Positions 37,050-48,218 of a stretch of 64,000 nucleotides of DNA are shown piece after piece. The first letter of the stretch is position 1, and the number at the start of each line of letters is the position of its first letter. This stretch comes from Brachionus manjavacas. Taxonomy: Eukaryota; Rotifera; Eurotatoria; Ploima; Brachionidae. Location: assembly GCA_019054805.1 (NCBI GenBank), contig JAHQIY010000010.1:603501-667500 (forward strand), written 5' to 3'. The notes beneath the pieces were generated by a model. The model ran no database searches. It was not told the origin of the DNA and saw nothing but the letters and a program-made list of their open reading frames with translations. The translations under genes were made by a program, and so were the position numbers.

Positions 37050-38094
37050 ATGATCTATGTTAATCCATTTAACGATTTGATGACTTCAAATGGATCGAAT
37101 CAGTCGGCTAACAAATTAATTCTAGCAAATAGTCTAGTCCAGTCGAATCAGGCGTTTACACACGTACGTTCAGCCTCAACCTCCTCATCGCTCTCCACAG
37201 TTTCGTCGGCTTCAACTTCGCCACAAATGACCTCAAATCAGATAAGCACTAAACCGACCGAGTTAATCAATAACCAACTACTAGCCAAAAATTTGCCAAT
37301 GCAAACTAGTCTGTATCCAGCATACCCTACCAATGCCTACGCATACCTTTATACCCAACCCAACAGATTGATTCAAAATTCGGCCAATTTCGCCTCCACA
37401 TTGACAAATTTAAGTAAAAAAAGTATTTTTTAACTTTTTTATTTAATTAAATAAATTAATTTTAGCATCGAATAATAATTTATTGAATGGTGATCATTTA
37501 TTTCCTAAAGGTGCTCAGAGCAGTTCAATGCTACAATCGAGTAACCCCTTGACCTATTTGTCCAACGCAGACTGTTCGTACATTATAGACCAGTCAACTC
37601 TATTGCCAACCACATCTTACATAGCTCCCTCATTCACGGACATGACCATCGGTGCTAGTTTAGCCAAGAGTCCATTTGGTTCGAATTATTTAAAAAAAAA
37701 TAGAAAAAAGTTCAAAAAACCACTCGAATTGAGGCGAGTACTGCCCAAAAATTCTCTCATGCTTTTGCATGAGCTCAGACCGAATGTAGAGTACAGATTT
37801 GTAAGTCAAAGTGGTCCTATACATAGACCCGTATTTACCATGTGTGTGGACATAAATGAGCACAAATTCGAGGGCAGTGGTAAGACCAAAAAGTTGGCGC
37901 GGATGCAAGCAGCTGAGAAAGCTGTCCAATTCCTAATGAGCCATCCCGACTTAATCCAAAAACCAAAACCTAAATCTGACGAAGATCAAAACCAGTCAAA
38001 CTCGGAATCTAATGCGGTCTATGAAGACGAAGAAGACTCAAACGACTCGCAAAGAAATGTAAAAAAATTAAAGACCCAAGATTATAATTGTTAA
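37050..38094 (+). CDS. ADAR-like double-stranded RNA-binding protein, single dsRBD
   Basis: Two exons, 37050-37413 and 37466-38094, joined across a 52-bp GT...AG intron (GTAAAAAAAG...TTTTAG), give a 330-residue protein in one frame. Residues 1-190 are Ser/Asn/Gln-rich and low-complexity. A basic patch, KKNRKKFKKP (about 198-207), looks like a nuclear signal. A dsRBD spans about 215-279: LPKNSLMLLHE, then GPIHRPVFTM, then KFEGSGKTKKLAR and AAEKA. The GP-H-P-F and FEGSG-TKK pattern, with a basic run just before, resembles the first dsRBD of ADAR2-type adenosine deaminases more than ILF3/STRBP (FEASGPSKK). Residues 285-330 are acidic then Lys-rich and end at TAA. No second dsRBD and no deaminase domain follow in the window, so this is a truncated paralogue, a short isoform or a free dsRBD protein. 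A possible splice donor (AAT|GTAAAA, 38059) would allow a longer isoform. The start is the first in-frame ATG; an upstream exon cannot be excluded. Confidence 0.85.
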
Positions 38095-38177
38095 TCGAAA
38101 TTTTGTAAATTAATTTTAATTTTTAAAGTTAAAAATTTTTTTTAAATTCCGACAAAACTTAACTAAAAATTATTGTA

Positions 38178-38183
38178 AATAAA
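38178..38183 (+). other. Polyadenylation signal AATAAA
   Basis: Lies 84 bp after the stop of the dsRBD gene, in an AT-rich 3' flank. It fits a real end of transcript at this stop codon. Confidence 0.5.
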
Positions 38184-39073
38184 ATATCCAGAGTATTTTT
38201 AAATTTCGAAAGCTTGATATTTTTAATTCTTTCCACTAAGATTTACACATTAAGAAAATAAACATTTTTTTTCCAACAGCCCCAAGACTAACAGTTATCT
38301 TTGTTCTGAAAAATTGCTCATGGCATTTTATAAAGCAATCATTAATTTTACAAAAAAAAGTTAAACTAAAAACAGTTGAATGTTTTTTTAAAAATTATAA
38401 TTTTTTCTACCTTAAATGTAAAGTAACAATTGATGGAAATTAAATGGTGAAGATTAAATGACATTTTTTTTCGCTTTAAAATCTAACAAAATTTCTAAGG
38501 CTTACAATTGTTTCAATTAAAAATAATTTTTCTAAGAAGATCAAATGATAAATTTAAAATAAATTTTTAAAATAAATTGCTGAAATGGTAGATTTGATGG
38601 TAAAATCTTTAAAATAATTATACAAAGCTGTCAAAAGTGGAACATGTTTGATCAGTGGGGGTAATGATATTTGTAACGTACTAAAGAGTGTTCAAAATTC
38701 TGACGAGTAATAATTAATTCCTTTTGACTAAATTTTTAATAAATTTTTTTCATATATTCATAAATAAAAAATAACGCCATTATGAAATTTTGTAAATTTT
38801 GAAAATTTTCGGTGTATTTGATGTTATTAGACTTTTAAAAATATAAATAAGAATTATTATACATTTTTAGCGTTAAATTATTACAAATTTTAAACTAATG
38901 TCTATAAAAAAATTAAAAATTTTTTAAAAAAGTTAATAACATTTTTAAAATCTTTTATAACATTTTTAATTAATAAGTTTATAAGTTTTTTTCGGATCTG
39001 TTAGGGTCTCGTGATTCGCGGCTATAGCATAAATACAATAAAAAAAATGATTATAAATAATAACTTTATTAAT
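38184..39073. other. AT-rich spacer between dsRBD gene and palindrome
   Basis: No exon with deaminase-like motifs. A GC-richer patch at 38993-39030 (CGGATCTGTTAGGGTCTCGT and following) lies just outside the palindrome edge and is not repeated in the other arm. Confidence 0.5.
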
Positions 39074-39103
39074 ATATAGCCATTTCTGGCCTAAATAAAT
39101 AAT

Positions 39104-39333
39104 AAAGAAAGATAGAAATAATAGTGATGATTATATAAAAGCAAAAATAATACTAAAAAAATACAACACGTGTCTAATTTTTACACAGTATTACTAACAT
39201 GAGATCAAAGTATTGCACTGTAAAAATATAGACATTTAAGCTGGCTAGAGTCAGTGTTTTAGTTATTGAGAGACAAAAACAAAAAGATTAAATTAAACAA
39301 AAAAAAAATTTGCAGTTTTAACAATTTAAAAAC
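39104..39333 (+). repeat. 230-bp LINE head repeat, copy A (left arm)
   Basis: Direct repeat of 40098-40333 with small differences: AAAGAAAGATAGAAATAATA through CAATTTAAAAAC. The downstream sequences then diverge completely. Mirrored in the right arm. Confidence 0.9.
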
Positions 39334-40097
39334 GTTAATAGGAAATTATTTTCAATTAAGAGAATTTTCTATTTTGTTACTTCAGTAAAGATCCAGTTTT
39401 TTAAGACCTTTATCCTCCCGTATTTTGACTATTGCTCTACGCTTTTATGCTATTTTTTTAAAAGAACAATAATTAAATTGGATAAGAGTTATTATATCTC
39501 AATCATAAAACTTTTAAATGTTAAGCTTGAAGCAAACAGCTTTAATGAAATAAATAACGCATTAGAAAAGTATGGTCTTTATTCATTTCAACATCGAATT
39601 TTTGAAAGAATGCTAACTTTCTCTTATATATGTCTTTTATTTTTCAATTCTCCGCTAAATTTAAAAGAAAAAATTAAAGAAAAATGACTCAAGAAATTTG
39701 AATTATATTTTAAGGAACAATAACAACCTTATTGAACCAATGGCCAAGTCAAAAAGCGGAGAAAAAACATTTGAACATTTTTATTCAAGATTAATAAATT
39801 GCTTTGTGATCAAGAGATCAATGTTGAAGTTTTTAACTTTTAAGCTTTCAATTTTCAATAGCATAAATTTAATTTACACAGATTTTGTTTCTAAATTTGA
39901 ATTATTTAACTTAAAAAGCTTGTTGTTAATTTTTTTCAAATGACTATTAAATCAATAACTCTAATCAATATTTTTAAAAATTTAAAGTATTTTTATTTTA
40001 ACATTTTATATTTTTATTAATAATGAATTTAAATAAATGAAGTGTTAATCGGTCTCATAAGGCATGGGCACTAGCCTGTTGATTACCCTTGAAATTG
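39104..40097 (+). mobile_element. LINE copy 1 (left arm): head joined to reverse transcriptase tail
   Basis: The first 230 bp (39104-39333) are the same sequence that heads LINE copy 2. This head is joined directly to an ORF2 C terminus: YISIIKLLNVKLEANSFNEI, then EKYGLYSFQHRIFERML, then FNSPLNLKEK, then KSGEKTFEHFYSRLINCF. The middle of the element is therefore deleted. Copy 1 ends in a stem (AGGC...GCCT) at 40060-40078 and CCCTTGAAATTGAAA, where copy 2 begins. Family: a LINE distinct from the 17-kb type. Open frames at 39478-39687 and 39698-39943 are the surviving pieces, separated by a frame change. Confidence 0.75.
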
Positions 40098-40333
40098 AAA
40101 AAGAAAGATAGAAATAATAGTGATGATTATAAAAAAGCAAAAATAATACTAAAAAAAAAAACACGTGTCTAATCATTACTAACGACTAGCTTAGCGCATG
40201 AGATCAAAGTATTGCACTGTAAAAATATAGACATTTAAGCTGGCTAGAGTCAGTGTTTTAGTTTTTGAGAAACAAAAACAAAAAGATTAAATTAAACAAG
40301 AAAAAAGTTAGCAGTTTTAACAATTTAAAAACC
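40098..40333 (+). repeat. 230-bp LINE head repeat, copy B (left arm)
   Basis: Second copy of the head, here leading into an ORF at 40265-40462 instead of the reverse transcriptase tail. Confidence 0.9.
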
Positions 40334-40689
40334 ATATATTCACAAATTTTTAAAATACTAAAAAATTCACATCACAAAAATGGAATTAAAGATAATTATA
40401 AATTTGCCATTAAATCGAAATGTCCAGATCGAACGCATTTTCATTGTAATGATGAAAATTAAAATGTCAATATGCTTCGAAACTAGTGGGATCATGAACA
40501 TGCTTTTTTTAAAAAGCAGATCCTAAATCTGGATCTTGGAATAAAAAATAAAAAAGATGGATTGTATTTCTCTAATGTAAATGCAACATTCAAAAAGAAA
40601 TTACACTTTTGAATTGCGTTTTTCTTAAAATGAATTTCTTAACTTTACTTTGTTCTATGAGGCCATCTTATGAAATAAAAGAAATTTAA

Positions 40690-41264
40690 CACTAGAAGCA
40701 CCAACGAGTCAAAGTGACTCTTTTTCGATTTTTGGCCGCTAAAATCTAAGTCAATTTTTGCTATTTGAGCACAATTTTTTTTTCAGCATAAAAATAAGAA
40801 TAACTTTCTAAATTAACTAAATTCAAATAAAAAAAAGATTTCCTTTGTACAAAATCAAGTATGTACTACTAGAAGCACCTAAAAGAGTCATTTTGAATCG
40901 TTTTTTAATTAAAATTTTGAATTTATCTACAAAATCAATGGATTAGTCATAAAATATTTATAAAAAGTATACAAATCTTTAAAAAACTGACTTAAATTCT
41001 TAAATTCTTGAACGAAGATAAGTAAATTTAAAAAATGCAAAAATTAAACTTTGCGTATTTTACTTGAAAGACGAAAAATTGGTTCAAAAAGGAATGAATT
41101 CAGTAGAAGATAAAATTTTTGCAAGATACTTTTTTTTAGCCAAATTTTTACTCAATTGAAATTAAGTTTTGAATAGATTTATCCAAATAATAAATTATTA
41201 TCCATTTTTATTCATTAGATTCTATTAAAACAAGTCATTTTGACTCGTTTTGGTGCTTCTAGTG
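40690..41264. mobile_element. TTAA-type MITE (piggyBac-like), left-arm copy
   Basis: Inverted ends CACTAGAAGCACC...GGTGCTTCTAGTG flanked by TTAA on both sides (40686-40689 and 41265-41268). Just inside each end is a palindromic GAGTCA-AAG-TGACTC-like motif. An internal third copy, CTAGAAGCACCTAAAAGAGT, lies at about 40869. The TTAA duplication is the mark of piggyBac-type insertion; no transposase. Confidence 0.85.
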
Positions 41265-42885
41265 TTAAAAAAAATCCATGAATATATGATATCGTGTTCT
41301 GGTCTGACTATGCATCGTCACAGTACTCAAGCAAAATTCAAGACTACTGTGTGCGTCTTCTCTTTTATAAATATAATGAAGACTCTAAATACAGGGATTA
41401 ATAAGATCATTTGAAGTTCAGTTTAGCTTATATTTATTCGGTCCAAGATCCCCGTCCTATTTCGGGCTAAAATTGAAAGAAAATTTTTCAATACAAATTA
41501 GAAAGCTTAAAATCTTGACCACATTTAGCATCGTTTTGAATGTTGAATTAAATTCTAAATAGAAATTCAAGCATATAAATCGAAATTCTCAATCAAACAC
41601 GAAAATTAAGCTAAACAGATTACATATACTTAATGAAAAACATCTTACAAAATCGGAACGTTATCATACTTCCAGGCTTTACCGGGCACCACACAGACTG
41701 AAACTGTAAAAACTGTAAAAGTATTAACCAGGGAAGAAAAAACTTTTCTAGAATTATAGTAAAATCAATCTTACAAAAAATATTCTTGAATCAATCAAAG
41801 ATAAAAAGAACCTTTTACGTCATTATTTAAAAACACAGAATGCCTTCATTAAAAAGAGAATAAAAATTCTAACAAGCAAAATCAAACGAAAACTCAAGCA
41901 ACTTCAATTCAAAAGTTAAAACGCAATTTAGGAAAACAATAACAAAAATAACCCCTCAGAAAATAGATATTTGAAAATTTTAAACGCAACGAAATGAAAA
42001 AGAGTTTCAAAAAAACAAGAAATTACTTTAAATACCATAAATCAGAAAGCTCTAACGAACACATTATTCTAAACGAAATTAAAGAAGTAATCAAAGTGTC
42101 AAAAGCGAAAAACTAATCTTGAGATGATAAATTATTTCATAGTATCAATAAATATCTGAGTCAAAACTGTATAGTCTATTTTCAAACAATTTTTTATGCA
42201 TCTTTTAAAATAAGGCATATACCAAGAATATGGAAAAACGCCAAAATCAAAATGATTCATAAAAAAGCTCAAGATTTCAATGGTCCGGTGACTTTCAGGT
42301 TTTTAATCAATCCTCAATTTTATTGAAAAAATAACATAAAGAATTATTTAATAATAACTTACAAAAAAGATTGAAAAAAGAAAAATTTAAATCAAAGAAC
42401 AATCTGGAATTTGAAATAAAGATGGATGCAGGACAAAAGAAACAAAAAACAGGGAGTCCAATTTTTCATATTCGCTGAGGATATATCAATATAGTCTTGT
42501 CACAAAAAATACTAAATGCAAATTTTATCTTCAGATCAGGTGAAAAATTTTTAGTTTATGTGAACAAATCGAATAAAGCTCTTAGTAGAATACCTAATGT
42601 TCTAAGCTATTTTTAAAATAAACATTTGAAGCTAATAATTTTTTTGTTTTTTTTTTTTTAATTTGAAAGAGCTCTAAAAATAGCATTTGCTCTGATCTGG
42701 TTGATTGCCTTTCACCAGTCCCAAATACCCAAATCTCTTCTTAAATCTTTGACTTTAAGCAAAATTTATAAAGATTAAAGATAACTAAAATTAATTTTTC
42801 TCCTTCAAGTGTTTTACTTTGGGGAACAAATAAACATAAATTTTGAAAATTTGCCCAACCCAATTTTTTGAAGCAATCTGTTTTT

Positions 42886-43154
42886 TTGCATCAGAACTGG
42901 AAAATCTTGAAAATTTTTTGTACCTTAAGTTAATAAATAAATAATAAAATTAAATATTGCAAAGATAAGTACAGAGTTGTTTAAAAGTCCCAAATAAGGC
43001 AAAGTCAGGACTATTTAAGACATCTATTTTAAGAAAATTATGAAATATGACAAATCTATTTGCATTAGACAATCAAAGAGTATATAAATTTTTAACAAAT
43101 TGTTTACCTAATTATTTTTACCCTGATAGGTGAGCATGAAATTTCAAATTTTTG
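42886..43154. other. Segment present only in the left arm (about 270 bp)
   Basis: At the matching place in the right arm (about 56295-56310) the sequence runs directly from the AAATTTAGGCG-like side to GATTGCTTC, with a 15-bp tandem duplication instead. The left-only segment supplies one half of an inverted repeat (TTACCTAATTATTTTTACCC, about 43105) whose partner lies at about 43210. Confidence 0.7.
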
Positions 43155-43274
43155 TTAAAAAATTAAGGCGAAAAATTTTATAAATAGGTGAACAATTTGA
43201 ATCTATCAGGGTAAAAATAATCAGGTGAACAATTTGTACACTTAAACCGTGAACATGAATTGTTCACCTATTTC

Positions 43275-43312
43275 GTGAACACTTGTTCACTAAATGGACT
43301 AGACCCGAAAAA
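43275..43312 (-). repeat. GTCTAGTCC / GTGAAC-GTTCAC motif, copy 2
   Basis: Hairpin GTGAACACTTGTTCAC at 43275-43290, then TAAATGGA and CTAG at 43299-43302. It lies at the 3' truncation point of the BED-type hAT. Confidence 0.75.
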
Positions 43313-43339
43313 TTTTATTTGTCTTTCTAAGTCAAAAAA

Positions 43340-44275
43340 TTAACAAATTATTTTTAACCTTGGATCTAAAAAAGCTGCTGCTAAAAGTAATTAATTCTTA
43401 AAATATCCATATTTTTTAGTGTAAAATGTTAAGGACTTTCTGAAACCTGTAGCAAGTGAATTTCTAAAACAAGAGGCATCGTTATCTGGTTCCAATTGAT
43501 TCAACAATGCTTGTAAAATTGGAATAACACTTGATATTGATACTGAATTCTCGGCATATATTCTGACTGTCGCTGGTTCAAAATTAGATAGGACCTCAAT
43601 AGCATCTTCAATTATTAATGATTCTGCATCAGTAATAACAAGATGTTGAGTTCTCAACAAAATATTATTAACGAGACGTCTAATTTTGAAATAAGGTAGA
43701 ATTCCATCGTGTTACAACCTCCTGAATTAGATGCATTTGTGAACGTTCAAGAAGCTGATCACTAAGTATTGAAGAGTGATTAAATTTTGAGCAAATTTTT
43801 CTGAAAATTTTGTAAAATGTAAAATTAAAGAAAACCACATATAATAAAATTCAAAAGACACTGGTTTGCTAAATTTTTTGTATTTTCACAATGTGATACT
43901 AATAATTATTAGAAGATTTCTCCGTTTCACGCTCAGTATCGTCAAGAATAACTACATGGGATCTTAAATGATCACGAATTGCGCTGGTTCCAGCAAAAAC
44001 TGCTAGATGGACACAACTTTCGAAATGAAATTTATAGTACCATTTTAATTCATTGGTTCCATTTTTTATAAGTTTTTTTTGAAACTTTGAAGCATAATTC
44101 CAAACAGGCGTTTTAAGTTTAATCAATGCGTTTTCTCCAGAAATTTTAAATTTTTTTAATACTTTTTTTAAATGGCATAAACACTGGAAAAAGCATGAGT
44201 GTAAGTTTTTTTCTAATAATTTATTAAATATAATTGAGAATAAAATTTTCTTACAAAACATTTAAAAAATTATTT
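43340..44275 (-). pseudogene. hAT transposase with BED finger (left arm)
   Basis: On the minus strand, 44261-43899 encodes an N-terminal BED zinc finger: VWNYASKFQKK, then C in ESCVHLAVF, then GTSAIRDHLRSH (DNA binding). After a gap comes QLLERSQMHLIQEVVTRWNS, then 43660-43391 reads IEVLSNFEPATVRIYAE, then SVSISSVIPILQALLNQL, followed by FLDPRLK at about 43370. TRWNS, L-FE-AT and LDPR-K are family landmarks of hAT (ZBED-like) transposases. The middle of the protein with the first catalytic residues and the C-terminal dimerisation domain are missing, and frames are broken. The element may start near TAGAGCCTGTTCAC (44422, minus). Compared with the right-arm copy, this one keeps the BED finger whole. 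Confidence 0.8.
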
Positions 44276-44407
44276 AATGTTTAAATATTATTTTTACAAA
44301 TCTGTTATTTAAATAAATTATCCGGAACAGTTAATTAATTAGTATCGATACCTTTTGACGATATCGATATCAAGCAATAACTTTTGCTTGTAAAAATATT
44401 CAAAAGT

Positions 44408-45246
44408 GAACAGGCTCTAATATTAAAATTGAGATTGTGATCGACAATGGCTCAAATATGGTTAAATTTGAGAAGCAATTTAATTTAGATATTTTTATAT
44501 ATAATCATTTATAAAAATTGTGTATTTCGTGGCATAAATGTAAATTTAATTTACAAAATCAAATTCATAATGTCAAAGCAAATCTTGAATTTAGCTTCAA
44601 TTTATCAACTCTTTTACAAGAAAATAAAATTCAAAGTCAAATTCTAACGTTGAATAATAACATTTGACCAACACTCTAAATTAACAAATCGTTTATCTGA
44701 GGGAGAGTTTACATGATAAACTTTAATAATTTTTGAGTCTTACGAGATAAAGTAAAAAGAAAATAGAAACAAAAAAAAATTTTTGTCTTATTCAAATGAA
44801 GTAGGTTCTTTGGATTTACTTATTTTTTAGGCTATTTTTATCTCAGAAATTAATCAAGCCTTGAATCCTTTGCGAAAAAAAAAATTTTGTTTTTTAATTT
44901 GTTTTTCTGTTCAACTTGTGGTATAGGGAAGCCTAATAAGGATTAATAATTTTCGTAAAATGCTTTCAAAGTGAAACAAAATATTATCAAAATATGAACA
45001 AAAGAAAGTGTTTGCAAGCTTTTTAGAGGAAAAAGACTATTTGCAGCTATTTCCAAGCAGATCAAAGTTAGGTGGAACAGTGATATTGCTTGTCTGAAAT
45101 CAATCTGTAAAATTAAATTGGTTGATTTGATTGAAGCTCTCGAAAAGATATTAGCTTTTAATTTTTATTTAACACATAATGTCATTTCTAAATTAAAAGA
45201 CTTAGTAAAAAAACTTGAGCCATTCGAATATGTCTCAAATGAGAGA
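44408..45246 (+). pseudogene. Second hAT transposase remnant (left arm)
   Basis: On the plus strand the frame reads IVIDNGSNMVKFEKQFNLD (44430-44510), matching the second-Asp block of hAT transposases (DN-SNM). A degraded His/Cys block follows. Farther on, 45070-45246 reads VRWNSDIACLKSICKI, then LIEALEKILAF, then KLKDLVKKLEPFEYVS, matching the RWNS and LEPFE blocks. The region between has stops. It is a different hAT lineage from the neighbour on the other strand, and the two lie head to head. Confidence 0.65.
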
Positions 45247-45415
45247 TAAGGTAAATAATTATTCAGAGTTTTTTTACAAGTCTCAAATTAGAATCTTAGA
45301 TTTTTTTAAGAATAAATTAGAAATCAATTTAAGAAATCGTTTCAAATCGATTTTTCGGAACATTGAAGGTCCATCTACATGATTTTGGTTCAGATAATTC
45401 CGTGGGGGACCTTTA

Positions 45416-46485
45416 AAACGTAGAATGACAAAAATGTAGAATGTCAAAAATATAGAAAAAAAAATGTAGAAATTAAAAAATAGAATTTATTGATCGAAAC
45501 GTGTTTAAATATAGAAACTAATTAAATATAGAAAGTGATTAAATACAGAAACTGTTGAATGAAATGTCAATTATTCAATTAAGAGGTTAGCTAAACCATC
45601 AATGTGTAACTCGATTGTTGATTTGTTGTATGTTTCAACTAGACGTTTTAAACTTGCGTTTTTTCAACTTGAGATTTGTTAATTTTCTTTATTTTCCTTG
45701 AAATATGTCAATTAAACATGACTCCATATAACTTTGTTCTTGTCTAAACAATTCAACCACTTTAGAGACTGTTAGGTTTTGACGGACATCATATTTTAAT
45801 CTTAAATGCCACGACTCAACATTATTGTTGGTTCTCGGTAGATCTTCTTTTACACGTGAATTTAAGTTCCAATAGTCCAACTTGAATCGGGGTTCTTTTT
45901 GGTCGTTACCAATATAATAAGTTTTAAATAGTCAAGTATCGGAGCAAAGCTTAGTGGTGAACATGACCTAACATACTCAAAACCGACTGAGACGTCTTCG
46001 AGTGGTAAATATGCCAGAGATTGGAGACGACAAAAACTGGTTCTAAATGACTCATCGTACCAATAATTAACCTTACCACACTTTTGAACTCTACCCACAT
46101 CGATTGACACAAATGGAAGTAGCAGTCATAAATTTTGCAGTTTGTTCTTGTACGTTTTAGTCAGCTCAGTCGGTATGGAAAGTTTGGTGAAAAACTTAGC
46201 ATTAAAACCTTTTAGTTGTTTTTTGTTACGGGTTCGTTGTATAACTTGACGAACAGCGTCCTTACGTTTCTTTAAGCTTAAAGGTTGATAGTTTTTATTT
46301 GATCGTAACTAATTATGTATTGGTGAATCAATATTCATTTTGAAACAAATGCAAATAATAATAAATAACTTTGAGACTTGATTATTTATATTCTATGTAT
46401 TTCGAAAATTTGACTTTCACTTTTTCTATATTTACTTAAAGTTTTATATTTTTTTTCTACATTAATTTTTTTCTATATTTTAATA
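45416..46485 (-). mobile_element. MULE (Mutator-like) remnant (left arm)
   Basis: The two outer stretches (45416-45560 and about 46370-46485) are rich in inverted copies of a TATAGAAA/TTCTATATTT motif, which may be the decayed long terminal repeats of a MULE. The minus strand between them holds the C-terminal part of a MULE-type transposase. No clear 9-bp target duplication was seen. Confidence 0.55.
45689..46300 (-). pseudogene. MULE-type transposase C-terminal region (left arm)
   Basis: In order on the minus strand: RKDAVRQVIQRTRNKKQ and FNAKFF, then an open frame (46110-45862) with YWYDESFRTSFCRLQSLAYL and VGFEYVRSC. A one-frame slip leads to LDYWNLNSRV, then LPRTNNNVESWHLRLKYDV. The WN...RTNN-VE-WH block is diagnostic for MULE transposases downstream of the DDE core. 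The DDE core and the N-terminal zinc finger are missing. A stop lies in the LQNL*LLLPF segment before the first frame. The right-arm copy carries the same breaks, so they predate the duplication. Confidence 0.8.
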
Positions 46486-48218
46486 CACCACCAATTCCGT
46501 ATTCAAAGCATCCTTTTTAGATCCATTTTTTAAAAATGAATGGATTAAGAATTTAGATGCAAATGAGGAAAGAAAATTGATAATTTTCATCAAATTGAAA
46601 ACAAAAACTATGGTTACCACTGTTTGGAGTTTAAATAAATGACTTTTGTAAACAACAGTTGTAACAAACCGTTGTAAACAACAGGTGTATAAGACACGCT
46701 ATAGCTTAAACTGTCTAAACATAGCTAAAGCATGTACAAATATTCAAATAAATAACAAATCTTTGAACGCTATTTAAATTTTAAATCTTTATATTAATAA
46801 ATAAAAAATTTAATTGTCCAACCATTTATAAGTTGCTTAAGCAAACAAGCTTAGAAATTTTTATTTTACTTTATTATTTAAAAATTTACTTTTATTTATT
46901 TTTAATGTAAGATAACCTACTTTTTTAAAGGATGAACTTCAAGCTCTATCAATGACTTGTCTATGAATTTACAATCCATAAATGAATCGAATCATAATAA
47001 ACAAAAATTTGCAAAAAGTTTTCTTTAATTGCATTTTTTTCAAAAACTAGTTGACAATATCTTTCATGTTTAATATTTATTCATGATTTTTTTTCAGAAT
47101 TAAAAAAAAATTAATTGATTTTGGGCCCCAATTTATCTCTTATCCGCTCTTATAATTGTTGAAATTGAAATTTTGATTGAAAACGCAATGTTAATTTTTA
47201 AAAATTAATTGATTAATTTTCGAGTTGCTCTAAATAATAATAAGCTATTTGATTGAATATAGGTCGTCATCCAGATCTCTTAAAATCATCAAAATGAAAA
47301 TTATTTCTTGAAAATATTTTACATGTATTTTCCTAACGGAACGTGGCTAATTATCAAACCTTCGGAATTAAGTTGTTTTCCTATAACTAAAGCTTGAATC
47401 TCTTAAATCAATTATCCTCATAATTAGTCGTAAGCGTTTCAATGTTTCAAATCAATTTTTTTAGAATTCCATTACAATAATTTATACAAATGTTAAAAAA
47501 AATCAAAAATAAGATTTAACCGTTTTTAAAAGTTGCAAAAGCAGTGATTTTGAGCCGCTTAAGCAGTGTTTAAGAGAGGCTTTAAAACCGTTTAAGCAGC
47601 CTGTTAACTTTGTTTAGAAATGTACTGCAAATTTGGAAAATGATTCAGATATTATTTTGTAGTATTATTGTTTAAAAACAAATCAAGATTTCAAGATTTA
47701 TATTTATTAATACTAAAATATCCATCTTTACCGGCTTTCCGGGACCGATAGAAAAAAACATTTTCGTTGCTGGCTACATTAATAGAACCTATAGATCAAG
47801 ACTATAGAGAAAAATCTGAACAATAACCTAGATCAGATAGTAGACAAAAAAGCAATTGCGTGAACTCTAAATGATTTGCTCCAAGGTGTTTTTGCATTCC
47901 CCTTCAGGATCTACCGAGTCTTCCCGCTCAATGTGAAACTTTTGTTAAGTCTTCATGAAGTTATTCTCAGATCGCAACATCTTCAAAAAACTGTGAATGC
48001 TTGACAAAAGGAAATCATCCAATGTTGAAATAACATTAAAAAAGAGCGATGTGTAAAATTTTTTTTTCAGTTTCAAAAAAAAATAATTTTGAGTGTTTAT
48101 CAAGTATTTTCATAATTGAAATAAAATTCTTTTTTGATATAGAATGAGTTTAATTTTTATTTGGAAATTTGAATAAAAAAAATGAAAATTCTTTTTAAAA
48201 TTATTCTTCGCTATTCAC
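46486..48218. other. Non-coding part of the left arm
   Basis: No protein-coding similarity recognised. GC-richer patches at 47725-47750 and 47860-47960 are matched in the right arm with very few differences. Confidence 0.5.

Larger units (their letters stand above)
40098..42625 (+). mobile_element. LINE copy 2 (left arm), interrupted by a TTAA-type MITE
   Basis: It begins with the 230-bp head and an ORF reading SKCPDRTHFHCNDEN and, further on, FFKKQILNLDLGIKNKKDGL, an uncharacterised N-terminal region with His/Cys spacing that could bind metal. The MITE sits at 40690-41264. From about 41690 the reverse transcriptase linker and fingers can be read: LLRHYLKTQNAFIKKRIKIL, then RHIPRIWKNAKIKMIHKK, then REQSG and IFAEDISI (a decayed active-site block). 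Many frame breaks; the element is dead and lacks its C terminus here. The stretch 42626-42885 has no clear coding content. Confidence 0.65.

Noticed and set aside
37690-37929. Minus-strand ORF inside the dsRBD exon
   Set aside because: Antisense shadow of the dsRBD coding sequence.
39104-40333. 230-bp direct repeats as the two LTRs of a retroelement
   Set aside because: No TG...CA ends, no primer-binding site or polypurine tract, and the sequence between them is the end of a LINE ORF2. A head-to-tail LINE tandem fits better.
43275-43312. Helitron 3' terminus (hairpin plus CTAG)
   Set aside because: Similarity between copies continues past CTAG into CCGAAAAA, and no 5' TC end or Rep/helicase coding was seen. 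Kept only as an unexplained motif.
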